In this document: one piece after another, positions 31,891-38,334 of the stretch
How the letters are laid out: each line of letters opens with the position of its first letter
Numbering within the stretch: position 1 is the first letter of the stretch
From: Acetobacter peroxydans
Lineage (GTDB): Bacteria > Pseudomonadota > Alphaproteobacteria > Acetobacterales > Acetobacteraceae
Assembly: GCF_006539345.1 (NCBI RefSeq)
Contig: NZ_BJMV01000016.1
Span: 1-38,334, forward strand
Reading direction: 5' to 3'
Length of the DNA: 38,334 nucleotides
Notes under the pieces: model-generated
Seen by the model: only the letters and a program-made list of their open reading frames with translations
What the model was told of the DNA's origin: nothing
Databases searched by the model: none
Program-made: the position numbers and the translations under genes

Positions 31891-32880
31891 ATGACCCGTG
31901 TTACCGTGTCTGACAGTCAACTGGCGGCGTTATCGGCCAGGTTGCGTCCGTCCTGGCTGCGCTGTGTCAACGAATACAATCTGCCAGCCAGCGCCATTGC
32001 TCTCGATACCCTGCTGTGTGCGGCGGAACTGCGGCAGGCACGGGCGCGCATGGGTGTGACCATGCGCATTTGCGACCCGGAGCTGGATCGCCTGCAGGCC
32101 ATTGTGTCTACGCTGGATTATAACGTGCTGCTGGCCGACCCGCAGGGCATTGTAGTCGCGCACCGGGAGGAAGCCCCGCAGGAAAAGGGGTGCCGACGCT
32201 GGCGTCTGTGGTCGGGGGCGAACTGGAACGAGGCGCGGGTGGGTACCAACGGGATTGGCACATGTCTTGTGGAGCAGGTGCCTGTTACGGTTCATCGGGA
32301 GCAGCACTGGAGCATGGGCCTGCGCTATCTGAGTTGTTCCGCCGTGCCCTTTTACGGCCCGGACGGGCAACTGGCTGGCGCGCTGGATGCCAGTTCGACC
32401 CGCCCTGATCCTTCAGAGCGTATCAGCACGATGATGGAAGCCGTGTTGATTGATGCCGCCCGCCGTCTGGAGCGGCGCAGTTTTCTTGAGGCTTTCCGGG
32501 CGCATACGGTCATTCTGATGGGCGAGGGCTCTGGTATTTCGCTGCCCATGGTGGCGCTGGATGAGTCGCGTACCATTGTGGGGGCAACCTTTGCCGCGCG
32601 CCGTTTGCCCGGACTTGGTGATCTGGAAAAGCACGGCGTGCGGTTTGATCTCGGTTCGGCAGCAGAGCTGACACCGGGGTTTGAGGAGGCCGAACGCGGT
32701 GTCGTACAGGGGGCGCTGGCGATGTGTCAGGGCCGGGTGACGGCGGCAGCCGACCTGCTGGGCGTGAGCCGCTCCACCCTGCACCGCAAGATAAAAGCCA
32801 TGGGAGGGCGCAATAATCTGGCGCGAATGACCGTCCGCCCGGCTCCGCGGGCGCAGCGTGTTGCGGTCGCGCAGTCGTAA
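31891..32880 (+). CDS. AcoR-like GAF-Fis transcriptional regulator without AAA+ domain
   Basis: The 329-residue protein begins like AcoR (S-W-L-R-C-V-N-E-Y-N-L-P), has a GAF sensing domain (about residues 75-195, with A-R-V-G-T-N-G-I-G-T), and ends in a Fis-type helix-turn-helix (about 275-305, A-A-A-D-L-L-G-V-S-R-S-T-L-H-R-K). Classic AcoR has a sigma-54-activating AAA+ domain between these parts; it is absent here, with no Walker motifs. The protein must therefore act on ordinary promoters. It is divergent from acoA, so control of acetoin breakdown is the best guess. GGAGAGGGGGAGA before the ATG is a strong ribosome-binding site. Confidence 0.88.
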   Translation: MTRVTVSDSQLAALSARLRPSWLRCVNEYNLPASAIALDTLLCAAELRQARARMGVTMRICDPELDRLQAIVSTLDYNVLLADPQGIVVAHREEAPQEKGCRRWRLWSGANWNEARVGTNGIGTCLVEQVPVTVHREQHWSMGLRYLSCSAVPFYGPDGQLAGALDASSTRPDPSERISTMMEAVLIDAARRLERRSFLEAFRAHTVILMGEGSGISLPMVALDESRTIVGATFAARRLPGLGDLEKHGVRFDLGSAAELTPGFEEAERGVVQGALAMCQGRVTAAADLLGVSRSTLHRKIKAMGGRNNLARMTVRPAPRAQRVAVAQS

Positions 32881-32901
32881 GACGGAACGCGCAGAGAAAG
32901 A

Positions 32902-33420
32902 TCAGGCCTCGCAGAGAGGCGCGCTGGCGACCGGTAGCGGAAAGACTCGATCATACGCCAGATTGAAGACAAACGCGTAGACCAGATAAAACCCGGCCAA
33001 TGACAGCGTGAGCGGCAGAGAGGCCATAATGGACAGGCCGCAATAGGCGGCGATGGCAGGCAGTAGAATGATCTGCAACCCGGCTTCGAACCCGATGGTA
33101 TGAGCCACGCGCATCAGTGTCGTTTTATGCGTGGTTGCCCGCAGATGCAGCATGGCGTGGTCGAACAGCAGATTATACAGGAAATTCCATATCGTGGCGG
33201 TTACGGCGCTGCCGATGCCGATCACGCCCATGGCGCTTTCGTGCAGGCCAAACAGCGTGCTGCCGCAGGGAATGACAATCGACAACGCCACCAGTTCGAA
33301 CAGCAGCACATGGCGCAGGCGGTCAGCGCCGGTTCGCAGACCATGGCTGATTTTTTGCGCCGGGGGCGGGGCGGAGGGGGTAGGCTTCATGGGGGTGTTT
33401 ACGCCGTCTCGTGTTGACAT
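32902..33420 (-). CDS. PACE-family efflux transporter
   Basis: The 172-residue protein has four membrane helices in two similar halves, each beginning with R-x-x-H-x-x-x-F-E. The first is R-L-R-H-V-L-L-F-E with W-N-F-L-Y-N-L-L-F-D, the second R-V-A-H-T-I-G-F-E with A-Y-D-R-V-F. This is the bacterial transmembrane pair layout of AceI-type exporters, which pump chlorhexidine and other biocides and possibly polyamines. The N-terminal 30 residues are Pro-rich and extra; ATG 33390 is an alternative start. It is divergent from a LysR gene, the same pairing as aceI and aceR in Acinetobacter. Confidence 0.85.
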   Translation of the reverse strand: MSTRDGVNTPMKPTPSAPPPAQKISHGLRTGADRLRHVLLFELVALSIVIPCGSTLFGLHESAMGVIGIGSAVTATIWNFLYNLLFDHAMLHLRATTHKTTLMRVAHTIGFEAGLQIILLPAIAAYCGLSIMASLPLTLSLAGFYLVYAFVFNLAYDRVFPLPVASAPLCEA

Positions 33421-33427
33421 GGGCGCA

Positions 33428-33483
33428 ATCTATCTTTTTCTCTGGGTTTCTAAAGATAGAAACCATCTGGAAAACAGATAGAT
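33428..33483. promoter_or_regulatory. Compound palindrome between the PACE and LysR genes
   Basis: The inner palindrome GGTTTCTA-AAGA-TAGAAACC (33445-33464) is flanked by ATCTATCT (33428-33435) and AGATAGAT (33476-33483). It fills almost the whole 61-base divergent gap. The inner part contains a T-N11-A LysR box. The right outer arm overlaps the LysR start codon. Confidence 0.7.
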
Positions 33484-34402
33484 GAATGTCTCGCTTGAGC
33501 AGTTGGAAGCCTTTGTCGCAACGGCGGAGAGTGGTTCCTTTTCCGCTGCGGGCCGCCGTCTCGGACGGGCGCAATCGGCTATCAGCACGCATGTGGCTAA
33601 TCTGGAGATCGATCTGGGGGTAGCGCTGTTCGCACGCGGCGGGCGTCTGCCGCAATTGACCGTGGAAGGGGAGCGGCTCTTGCGCGAGGCCAAAGTGGTG
33701 CTTGAACGGCGCGAGCATCTGATAGGCGTCGCCCGTTCCATGGGAGACAGGGTTGAAAGTCGACTCGTGGTGGCTCTGGACGAGCTGTACCCAGAATATA
33801 CGCTTGGACCGATTTTCTCTGAATTTTCCAAGGCTTTTCCTCATGTAGAGGTCGAACTTCTTTTCCCTCTCATGGAGGATGTCGGACATCTGGTGCTCGA
33901 AGGCACCGCCCAGCTTGGGGTCATGTGGCAGCAAAGCCGAATGCCGGCTGATCTGTCCTTCAGAACAATCGGACGCGCGCAGTTGGTGCTGGTGTGCGCG
34001 CGTGATCACCCGCTGGCGCATGGCGGGCCGGTTACATGGGAGGATCTCAAACGCTACCGCCAGATTCTGGTGGCGACACGCGGGCAGGAGCGCGAGCGCC
34101 AGCATCTCAGGGTTGCAGGTGAGGTATGGTGGGTGGAGAGCTATTGGGTCATTCTGGAAATGGTCAAGCATGGTGTGGGCTGGGCTTTTGTGTCTGACCA
34201 CGTTCTGGCTTCTTCAACCACGGCGCCCGATATTGTCACGCCTGAACTGGCATTCGATACCGGAGGGCGCCAGGTGCCCATGGCAGTCGTCTGGCATCGC
34301 AAACGTCAGAGCGGTATGGCCATGGACTGGCTGAAAAGCCGCCTGTGCGATAGGCTGGCGCTCGAAAGATCGCCCCCTGCGCGGGCGCTTGAGAGGGAGT
34401 AA
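33482..34402 (+). CDS. LysR-family transcriptional regulator
   Basis: The 306-residue protein has the LysR winged helix at the N-terminus (L-E-Q-L-E-A-F-V-A-T-A-E-S-G-S-F-S-A-A-G-R-R-L-G-R-A-Q-S-A-I-S) and a periplasmic-binding-protein-like sensor from about residue 88. LysR proteins usually control the divergent gene and themselves; here that is the PACE exporter. The ATG at 33482 has no strong ribosome-binding site and overlaps the operator arm, so the message may be nearly leaderless. The ligand is unknown; by analogy with AceR it may be a biocide or polyamine. Confidence 0.9.
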   Translation: MNVSLEQLEAFVATAESGSFSAAGRRLGRAQSAISTHVANLEIDLGVALFARGGRLPQLTVEGERLLREAKVVLERREHLIGVARSMGDRVESRLVVALDELYPEYTLGPIFSEFSKAFPHVEVELLFPLMEDVGHLVLEGTAQLGVMWQQSRMPADLSFRTIGRAQLVLVCARDHPLAHGGPVTWEDLKRYRQILVATRGQERERQHLRVAGEVWWVESYWVILEMVKHGVGWAFVSDHVLASSTTAPDIVTPELAFDTGGRQVPMAVVWHRKRQSGMAMDWLKSRLCDRLALERSPPARALERE

Positions 34403-34548
34403 AAAAATGACACTCAGTGCCAAAATTCACATGGATGTGATGGTGGCAGTGATTGTCTGAACAGCTCCGTCTGTATAACACCGTATATGAAGAACAGACC
34501 TAAAAGGTCCTGTTTCCCGCCAGATTATCCATATTATGGAGACTGTCC
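34403..34548. promoter_or_regulatory. Control region before the aldehyde dehydrogenase
   Basis: CTGTATAACA (34471-34480) looks like a degenerate copy of the CTGTTATAACA palindrome found before the symporter. A weak hairpin, AACAGACC with GGTCCTGTT, follows about 15 bases later. GGAGA lies before the GTG start. No gene is seen here. Confidence 0.35.
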
Positions 34549-36051
34549 GTGTCTGTAACGCAAGAACATCCTTTCAAACCCCGTTATGAAAACTACATCG
34601 GTGGTGAATGGCGCGCGCCCGTAAAAGGCGTGTACATGAAAAATACCACCCCGATCGACGGAAGTGTACTGTGCGAAGTGCCGCAGTCCACGGCTGAGGA
34701 TATCGATCTGGCGCTGGATGCAGCCCACAAGGCGTTCAAAAGCTGGGCTCATACGCCCATCGCTGAACGCGCCGGAATTCTGCTCAAGGCCGCCGACCGG
34801 ATGGAAGCCAATCTGGATCTGCTGGCCCGCGCCGAAACATGGGACAACGGCAAGCCCATTCGCGAAACGCTGGCCGCCGATATCCCGCTGGCGATCGACC
34901 ATTTCCGTTATTTTGCCGGTTGTATCCGCGCACAGGAAGGCACGCTCAGCGAAATTACGGATACGACGATTGCGTATCACTTCCACGAGCCGCTGGGCGT
35001 TGTGGGGCAGATCATTCCGTGGAACTTCCCGCTGCTGATGGGCTCATGGAAGCTGGCGCCGGCTCTGGCCGCAGGCAACTGCGTGGTGATGAAGCCTGCT
35101 GAAACCACCCCTGCCAGCATGTTGGTGCTGATGGAGCTGATCGGTGATCTGTTCCCGCCGGGCACGCTCAACATCGTAAACGGCCTGGGTCGTGACGTGG
35201 GTGCTGCACTTTCCACCAGCCCGCGCATTGCCAAGATCGCCTTTACCGGCTCCACACCTACCGGCAAGATGATTGCTCACGCTGCGGCTGAAAACCTGAT
35301 TCCGGCTACGCTGGAGCTGGGCGGCAAGTCTCCCAACATCTTCTTTGCCGACATCATGGACCATGACGACGATTACCTGGACAAGGCGATCGAAGGGTTC
35401 ACGATGTTTGCGCTGAATCAGGGCCAGATCTGCTCCTGCCCGAGCCGCGCGATTGTGCACGAATCCATCTACGACCGCTTTATCGAGCGGGTTCTGCCGC
35501 GTGTGAAGGCGATCAAGCAGGGTAATCCGCTTGACCCCGAAACCATGATGGGGGCTCAGAACTCCGTCATGCAGCAGGACAAGATCCTCGAGTACATCGC
35601 TATCGGTAAGGCCGAAGGCGCAGAGCTGCTGACCGGCGGTGGCAAGCCTGATCTTGGTGGCAGCCTTAACAACGGGTGCTTCGTGCAGCCGACCGTGTTC
35701 CGCGGCAACAACAAGATGCGCATCTTCCAGGAAGAAATCTTTGGCCCCGTTCTGGCGGTCACGACCTTCAAGACCGAGGAAGAAGCTCTGGCCATTGCCA
35801 ACGATACGCCGTTTGGCCTTGGGTCTGGCGTGTGGTCGCGTAACGCCAACATCTGCTACCGCATGGGCCGTGGCCTTGAAGCCGGGCGCGTGTGGGTGAA
35901 CTGCTACCACGTCTATCCGGCTCACGCTGCTTTTGGCGGCTACAAGAAGTCCGGTATCGGGCGTGAGACGCACAAGATGGTGCTTGAGCACTACCAGCAG
36001 ACCAAGAACATGCTGGTGAGCTACAGCGAGAAGAAGCTCGGTTTCTTCTAA
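34549..36051 (+). CDS. NAD-dependent aldehyde dehydrogenase, AcoD/ExaC type
   Basis: The 500-residue enzyme oxidises aldehydes, most likely acetaldehyde to acetate. ALDH marks are P-W-N-F-P-L-L (cofactor), [16 protein letters not shown] (Glu256) and the catalytic Cys295 in G-Q-I-C-S-C-P-S-R. The C-x-C-P-S-R form is typical of the AcoD/ExaC branch, which acts in acetoin and ethanol breakdown. The GTG start follows GGAG by seven bases. It lies only about 3 kb from acoA on the other strand, so it can remove the acetaldehyde that acetoin cleavage makes. It is followed after 83 bases by the NADH dehydrogenase. Chloroacetaldehyde or other short aldehydes are also possible substrates. Confidence 0.9.
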   Translation: MSVTQEHPFKPRYENYIGGEWRAPVKGVYMKNTTPIDGSVLCEVPQSTAEDIDLALDAAHKAFKSWAHTPIAERAGILLKAADRMEANLDLLARAETWDNGKPIRETLAADIPLAIDHFRYFAGCIRAQEGTLSEITDTTIAYHFHEPLGVVGQIIPWNFPLLMGSWKLAPALAAGNCVVMKPAETTPASMLVLMELIGDLFPPGTLNIVNGLGRDVGAALSTSPRIAKIAFTGSTPTGKMIAHAAAENLIPATLELGGKSPNIFFADIMDHDDDYLDKAIEGFTMFALNQGQICSCPSRAIVHESIYDRFIERVLPRVKAIKQGNPLDPETMMGAQNSVMQQDKILEYIAIGKAEGAELLTGGGKPDLGGSLNNGCFVQPTVFRGNNKMRIFQEEIFGPVLAVTTFKTEEEALAIANDTPFGLGSGVWSRNANICYRMGRGLEAGRVWVNCYHVYPAHAAFGGYKKSGIGRETHKMVLEHYQQTKNMLVSYSEKKLGFF

Positions 36052-36134
36052 GCTGAACCATGATGGGCGGGGAAGAGCGCCTCCCGCCCGTCATGACTTT
36101 GACTCTGCCCCTTGAATGGAATTTGTAAAACGCT

Positions 36135-37418
36135 ATGGCGACAAAATCAGAAATCCTTATCGTTGGTGGCGGTGTCGCGGGGCTTGCACTGGCAACCCGG
36201 TTAGGAGAAACGCTCGGCAAGCGCGGCGAAGCGCGTATTACCCTGATCGACAAGAGCTTCTCTCATGTCTGGAAGCCCATGCTGCACTGTTTTGCGGCTG
36301 GCACTGTTCAGAATGAGAATAACCGCATCAGCTTCATGTCGCAGGCTAGTCGGCATTATTTCGATTTCTGGCCCGGTGAGGTTATCGCGGTGGATCGCCA
36401 GAACCGCAAAGCGGTGCTTGGCCCCGTACGATCTTCCGACGGGTCGGTGGCGCTGGAAGAGCGCACGGTGGAATACGACGCGCTGGTGCTGGCCATCGGA
36501 AGCTGCGCGAATGATTTTGGTACGCCGGGTGTAGCAGAGCATTGCCTGTTTATCGACAATCTGGTCGAGGCAAACGGGTTTAACGAGAAATTCCGCCTTG
36601 AACTGCTCAAGGCATTTGCCGCCAACAAGGAACTGGATATCGCCATTGTTGGAGGCGGCGCTACGGGCACCCAGCTCGCAGCAGAACTGCATAAGGCGCT
36701 TGACCTTGTGCGCCTGTATTCCTTCGAGCGGAATCCACCACGCCTTAAGTTAACCCTGCTTGAAGCCGGCGCGCGTATTCTGCCCGCGTTTCCTGAGCAG
36801 GTGTCGGAAGCCGCGCGCAGGCAGCTTGAGCATATCAATGTGGAGGTGCGTACATCCGCTCAGGTTTCCGGAGCTGACGCAGGCGGTTTCATGCTGAAGG
36901 ATGGCAGCTACGTTCCTGCGACGCTCCGTGTCTGGGCCGCAGGTGTGAAGGCGCCCAGCGTGACCACCCGATTTGGGGGGCTGAGCCTTAATCGTTCCGG
37001 TCAGGTCATTGTCACGCCCAATCTGCGGTCGGTGGATGACGAGCGTATCTTCGCGATGGGCGACTGTTCGTTTATCAGCGATGAACCTTTGCCTCCGACG
37101 GCACAGGTCGCACGGCAGCAGGCTCACCATCTTGCGCGCCATCTGCCCGCGTTCATCCGCAATGGCACGGATGTACCGCAATGTGTCTTCCGCAATAAGG
37201 GCGCGATTGTTGCGCTGGGGGACTACAACGGCTGGGGTACTCTGCCTGGCGGTACGGTTTTCGGCGGCGGCATGTTTAAAGGACTGTCCGCACGGGTAGG
37301 ACATCTTATGCTGTATCGTCAGCATCAGGTTGAGCTGTACGGATTATATCGTGGGCTCCTGTCCTGTCTGGCAGACTGGATAGATGCGCTGGTTCAGCCC
37401 TCAATCCGTCTGGACTGA
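36135..37418 (+). CDS. ndh: Type II NADH:quinone oxidoreductase (NDH-2)
   Basis: The 427-residue flavoprotein has two dinucleotide folds: I-L-I-V-G-G-G-V-A-G-L for FAD at the N-terminus and I-A-I-V-G-G-G-A-T-G-T near residue 172 for NADH. It also has F-A-M-G-D-C-S for FAD and the quinone-site A-Q-V-A-R-Q-Q. The amphipathic C-terminal helices (Y-G-L-Y-R-G-L-L-S-C-L-A-D-W) anchor it to the membrane. It oxidises NADH and reduces ubiquinone without pumping protons, which suits the fast respiration of acetic acid bacteria. It follows the aldehyde dehydrogenase on the same strand and may recycle its NADH. A sulphide:quinone-type role is unlikely, since no paired redox cysteines are seen. Confidence 0.9.
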   Translation: MATKSEILIVGGGVAGLALATRLGETLGKRGEARITLIDKSFSHVWKPMLHCFAAGTVQNENNRISFMSQASRHYFDFWPGEVIAVDRQNRKAVLGPVRSSDGSVALEERTVEYDALVLAIGSCANDFGTPGVAEHCLFIDNLVEANGFNEKFRLELLKAFAANKELDIAIVGGGATGTQLAAELHKALDLVRLYSFERNPPRLKLTLLEAGARILPAFPEQVSEAARRQLEHINVEVRTSAQVSGADAGGFMLKDGSYVPATLRVWAAGVKAPSVTTRFGGLSLNRSGQVIVTPNLRSVDDERIFAMGDCSFISDEPLPPTAQVARQQAHHLARHLPAFIRNGTDVPQCVFRNKGAIVALGDYNGWGTLPGGTVFGGGMFKGLSARVGHLMLYRQHQVELYGLYRGLLSCLADWIDALVQPSIRLD

Positions 37419-37427
37419 AGGCTTCTT

Positions 37428-38090
37428 TTATCCGCCTTCCAGAATGCTTGCCTGCAAGGCAGCGACCTTGCGTATGATTGGTACCAGAGGCGGACGCCCC
37501 TTGAGGCGTATCCATTCATCAATAGCAGTGCGAAAGGCAGCGATGCCTGAACGTGCTGCTACGCGCGCCGCCAGTATATTGTCAGGCTGGTTGGTCAGGT
37601 GGTGTGAGAGGGCATCGGTCAGACTGTCCTCCCACTGCGCGTATTTACGCAGGCTGACGGGCAGCAGCGCTGGCGTACGTTCGATCAGATAGACAAACGC
37701 ATAGGCCTCAGAGCGCGTACGCGCCATATATGGCACGACGGCTTCCAGTGCGGAGTAGAGCATCGCCCGCGGGCTGGTGCCCGGAAGGCTGTTGTTAATA
37801 TGCGCGCGCAGGACGTCCGTCATCTGTTGCGCCCACGCCGTGACAATATCGGCCTTGGTCGGGAAGTAGCGAAATAACGTGCGGCGCGAGACGCCAGCTA
37901 CCTGGGCGATCTCGTCGGCCGTGGTTTCTTCAAAGCCTTTGGCAGCCAGCAGGGTCATGGCGGCTCTAATAAGGGCCTCATGCGTTTCCTGTCTGCGAGC
38001 CTCCCGGCGTGATAGGGGAACGTCTTTGTCTTTCCCTTCCGCAAGGGGCGGATGTGCGTGCGGTTCGGGAGAAGAGGGATGGGGGGGCAA
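37428..38090 (-). CDS. TetR-family transcriptional regulator
   Basis: The 220-residue protein has a TetR DNA-binding domain at about residues 30-80 (R-R-Q-E-T-H-E-A-L-I-R-A-A, T-T-A-D-E-I-A-Q-V-A-G-V-S-R-R-T-L-F-R-Y-F-P-T-K) and a helical ligand-binding part with a TetR_C-like layout. The first 28 residues are Pro- and His-rich and may be disordered. It converges on the NADH dehydrogenase with nine bases between stops, so it need not control that gene. Its target and ligand are unknown; genes beyond the right edge may be controlled. Confidence 0.88.
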   Translation of the reverse strand: MPPHPSSPEPHAHPPLAEGKDKDVPLSRREARRQETHEALIRAAMTLLAAKGFEETTADEIAQVAGVSRRTLFRYFPTKADIVTAWAQQMTDVLRAHINNSLPGTSPRAMLYSALEAVVPYMARTRSEAYAFVYLIERTPALLPVSLRKYAQWEDSLTDALSHHLTNQPDNILAARVAARSGIAAFRTAIDEWIRLKGRPPLVPIIRKVAALQASILEGG

Positions 38091-38334
38091 TGGCCTTGCG
38101 CTCCAGACTCACTATGAATGCGGACAATATGGAAAGGTTTCTTCCTTATCCGCCCGGACGGCTGCAATTAAGTGCGGGAGGCGGACGTTGCGTCCGCTCC
38201 GGTGCCAGAATGTGTAACTGATCCCCCCGCCTATGGGAATCCCACCCCGGTTTCACGGTTGCTTGGGTGGCCAAGAATCGGCCGGATCAGCTTTATGATC
38301 ATGATGTTAGGGCATTTTTGGCGGTTTTCTGGGA
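38091..38334. other. Gene-free right edge
   Basis: No gene is supported. TGGGAATCCCA near 38235 is an 11-base palindrome. An unstarted open frame at the edge may belong to a gene beyond the window. Confidence 0.3.

Noticed and set aside
35044..35991. 315-residue open frame on the minus strand
   Set aside because: Shadow of the aldehyde dehydrogenase gene, with no family features.
38221..38334. Insertion-sequence end at the right edge
   Set aside because: A short palindrome and an unstarted open frame are not enough; no terminal inverted repeat or transposase motif is visible.

Overview
The window reads as an accessory-rich stretch of an alphaproteobacterial chromosome. The best fit is an acetic acid bacterium (Acetobacteraceae, probably Acetobacter or a close relative). 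The grounds are high G+C coding DNA, a methylcitrate cluster controlled by a short-chain fatty acyl regulator, an acetoin dehydrogenase cluster, a monocarboxylate symporter, a YfdX protein and a type II NADH dehydrogenase. All identifications come from reading the translated sequence; no database search was possible.

Layout. 1-2000: the 3' part of a secreted DNA/RNA endonuclease whose frame contains a (CCAGTG)15 tract, a 329-base gap with DnaA-box-like motifs beside an AT-rich block, then yfdX. 2000-9540: convergent hairpins, a divergent ScfR/RamB-type regulator, and prpD-prpC-prpB-acyl-CoA synthetase, a complete route from propionate through the methylcitrate cycle. 9829-15359: an SHS-type MFS carboxylate transporter, a DUF1643 protein, an M29 aminopeptidase, and two unrecognised proteins, one exported and one of 497 residues rich in Ala, Ser, Thr and Leu. 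15360-19591: an AT-richer, probably horizontally acquired segment with a small exported protein and a restriction-modification locus. That locus has a divergent vsr, a ribbon-helix-helix protein, an m5C methyltransferase and a NotI-type iron-binding restriction enzyme read from a TTG start. It lies directly 3' of a tRNA-Ser(GGA) gene, a classic island position.

19592-25630: tRNA-Ser, then on the minus strand lapA-pyrF-trpF, and on the plus strand pdxA-pdxJ-(membrane protein)-anmK-(exported protein), a tightly packed housekeeping operon. 25986-27634: DUF3311 protein plus MctP-type sodium:solute symporter. 27719-28315: a small exported protein and a small lipoprotein. 28467-32880: acoA-acoB-acoC on the minus strand (acetoin cleavage to acetaldehyde and acetyl-CoA) with a divergent AcoR-like regulator that lacks the AAA+ domain. 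32902-34402: a PACE efflux gene and a divergent LysR gene around a compound palindrome. 34549-37418: an AcoD/ExaC-type aldehyde dehydrogenase and a type II NADH dehydrogenase. 37428-38090: a TetR regulator.

Much of the window serves short-chain carbon metabolism. Propionate and acetate-like acids are imported, activated and oxidised. Acetoin is split, its acetaldehyde can be oxidised by the aldehyde dehydrogenase, and the NADH can be re-oxidised by NDH-2. Related TGTTAT/ATAACA palindromes lie upstream of the symporter and between acoA and its regulator, with a degenerate copy before the aldehyde dehydrogenase, so one regulator may link these units. The most unusual content is the NotI-like restriction locus, the two unknown proteins at 13177-15359, the propionate-type pocket residue in the acetyl-CoA-synthetase-like enzyme, and the short GAF-Fis regulator.
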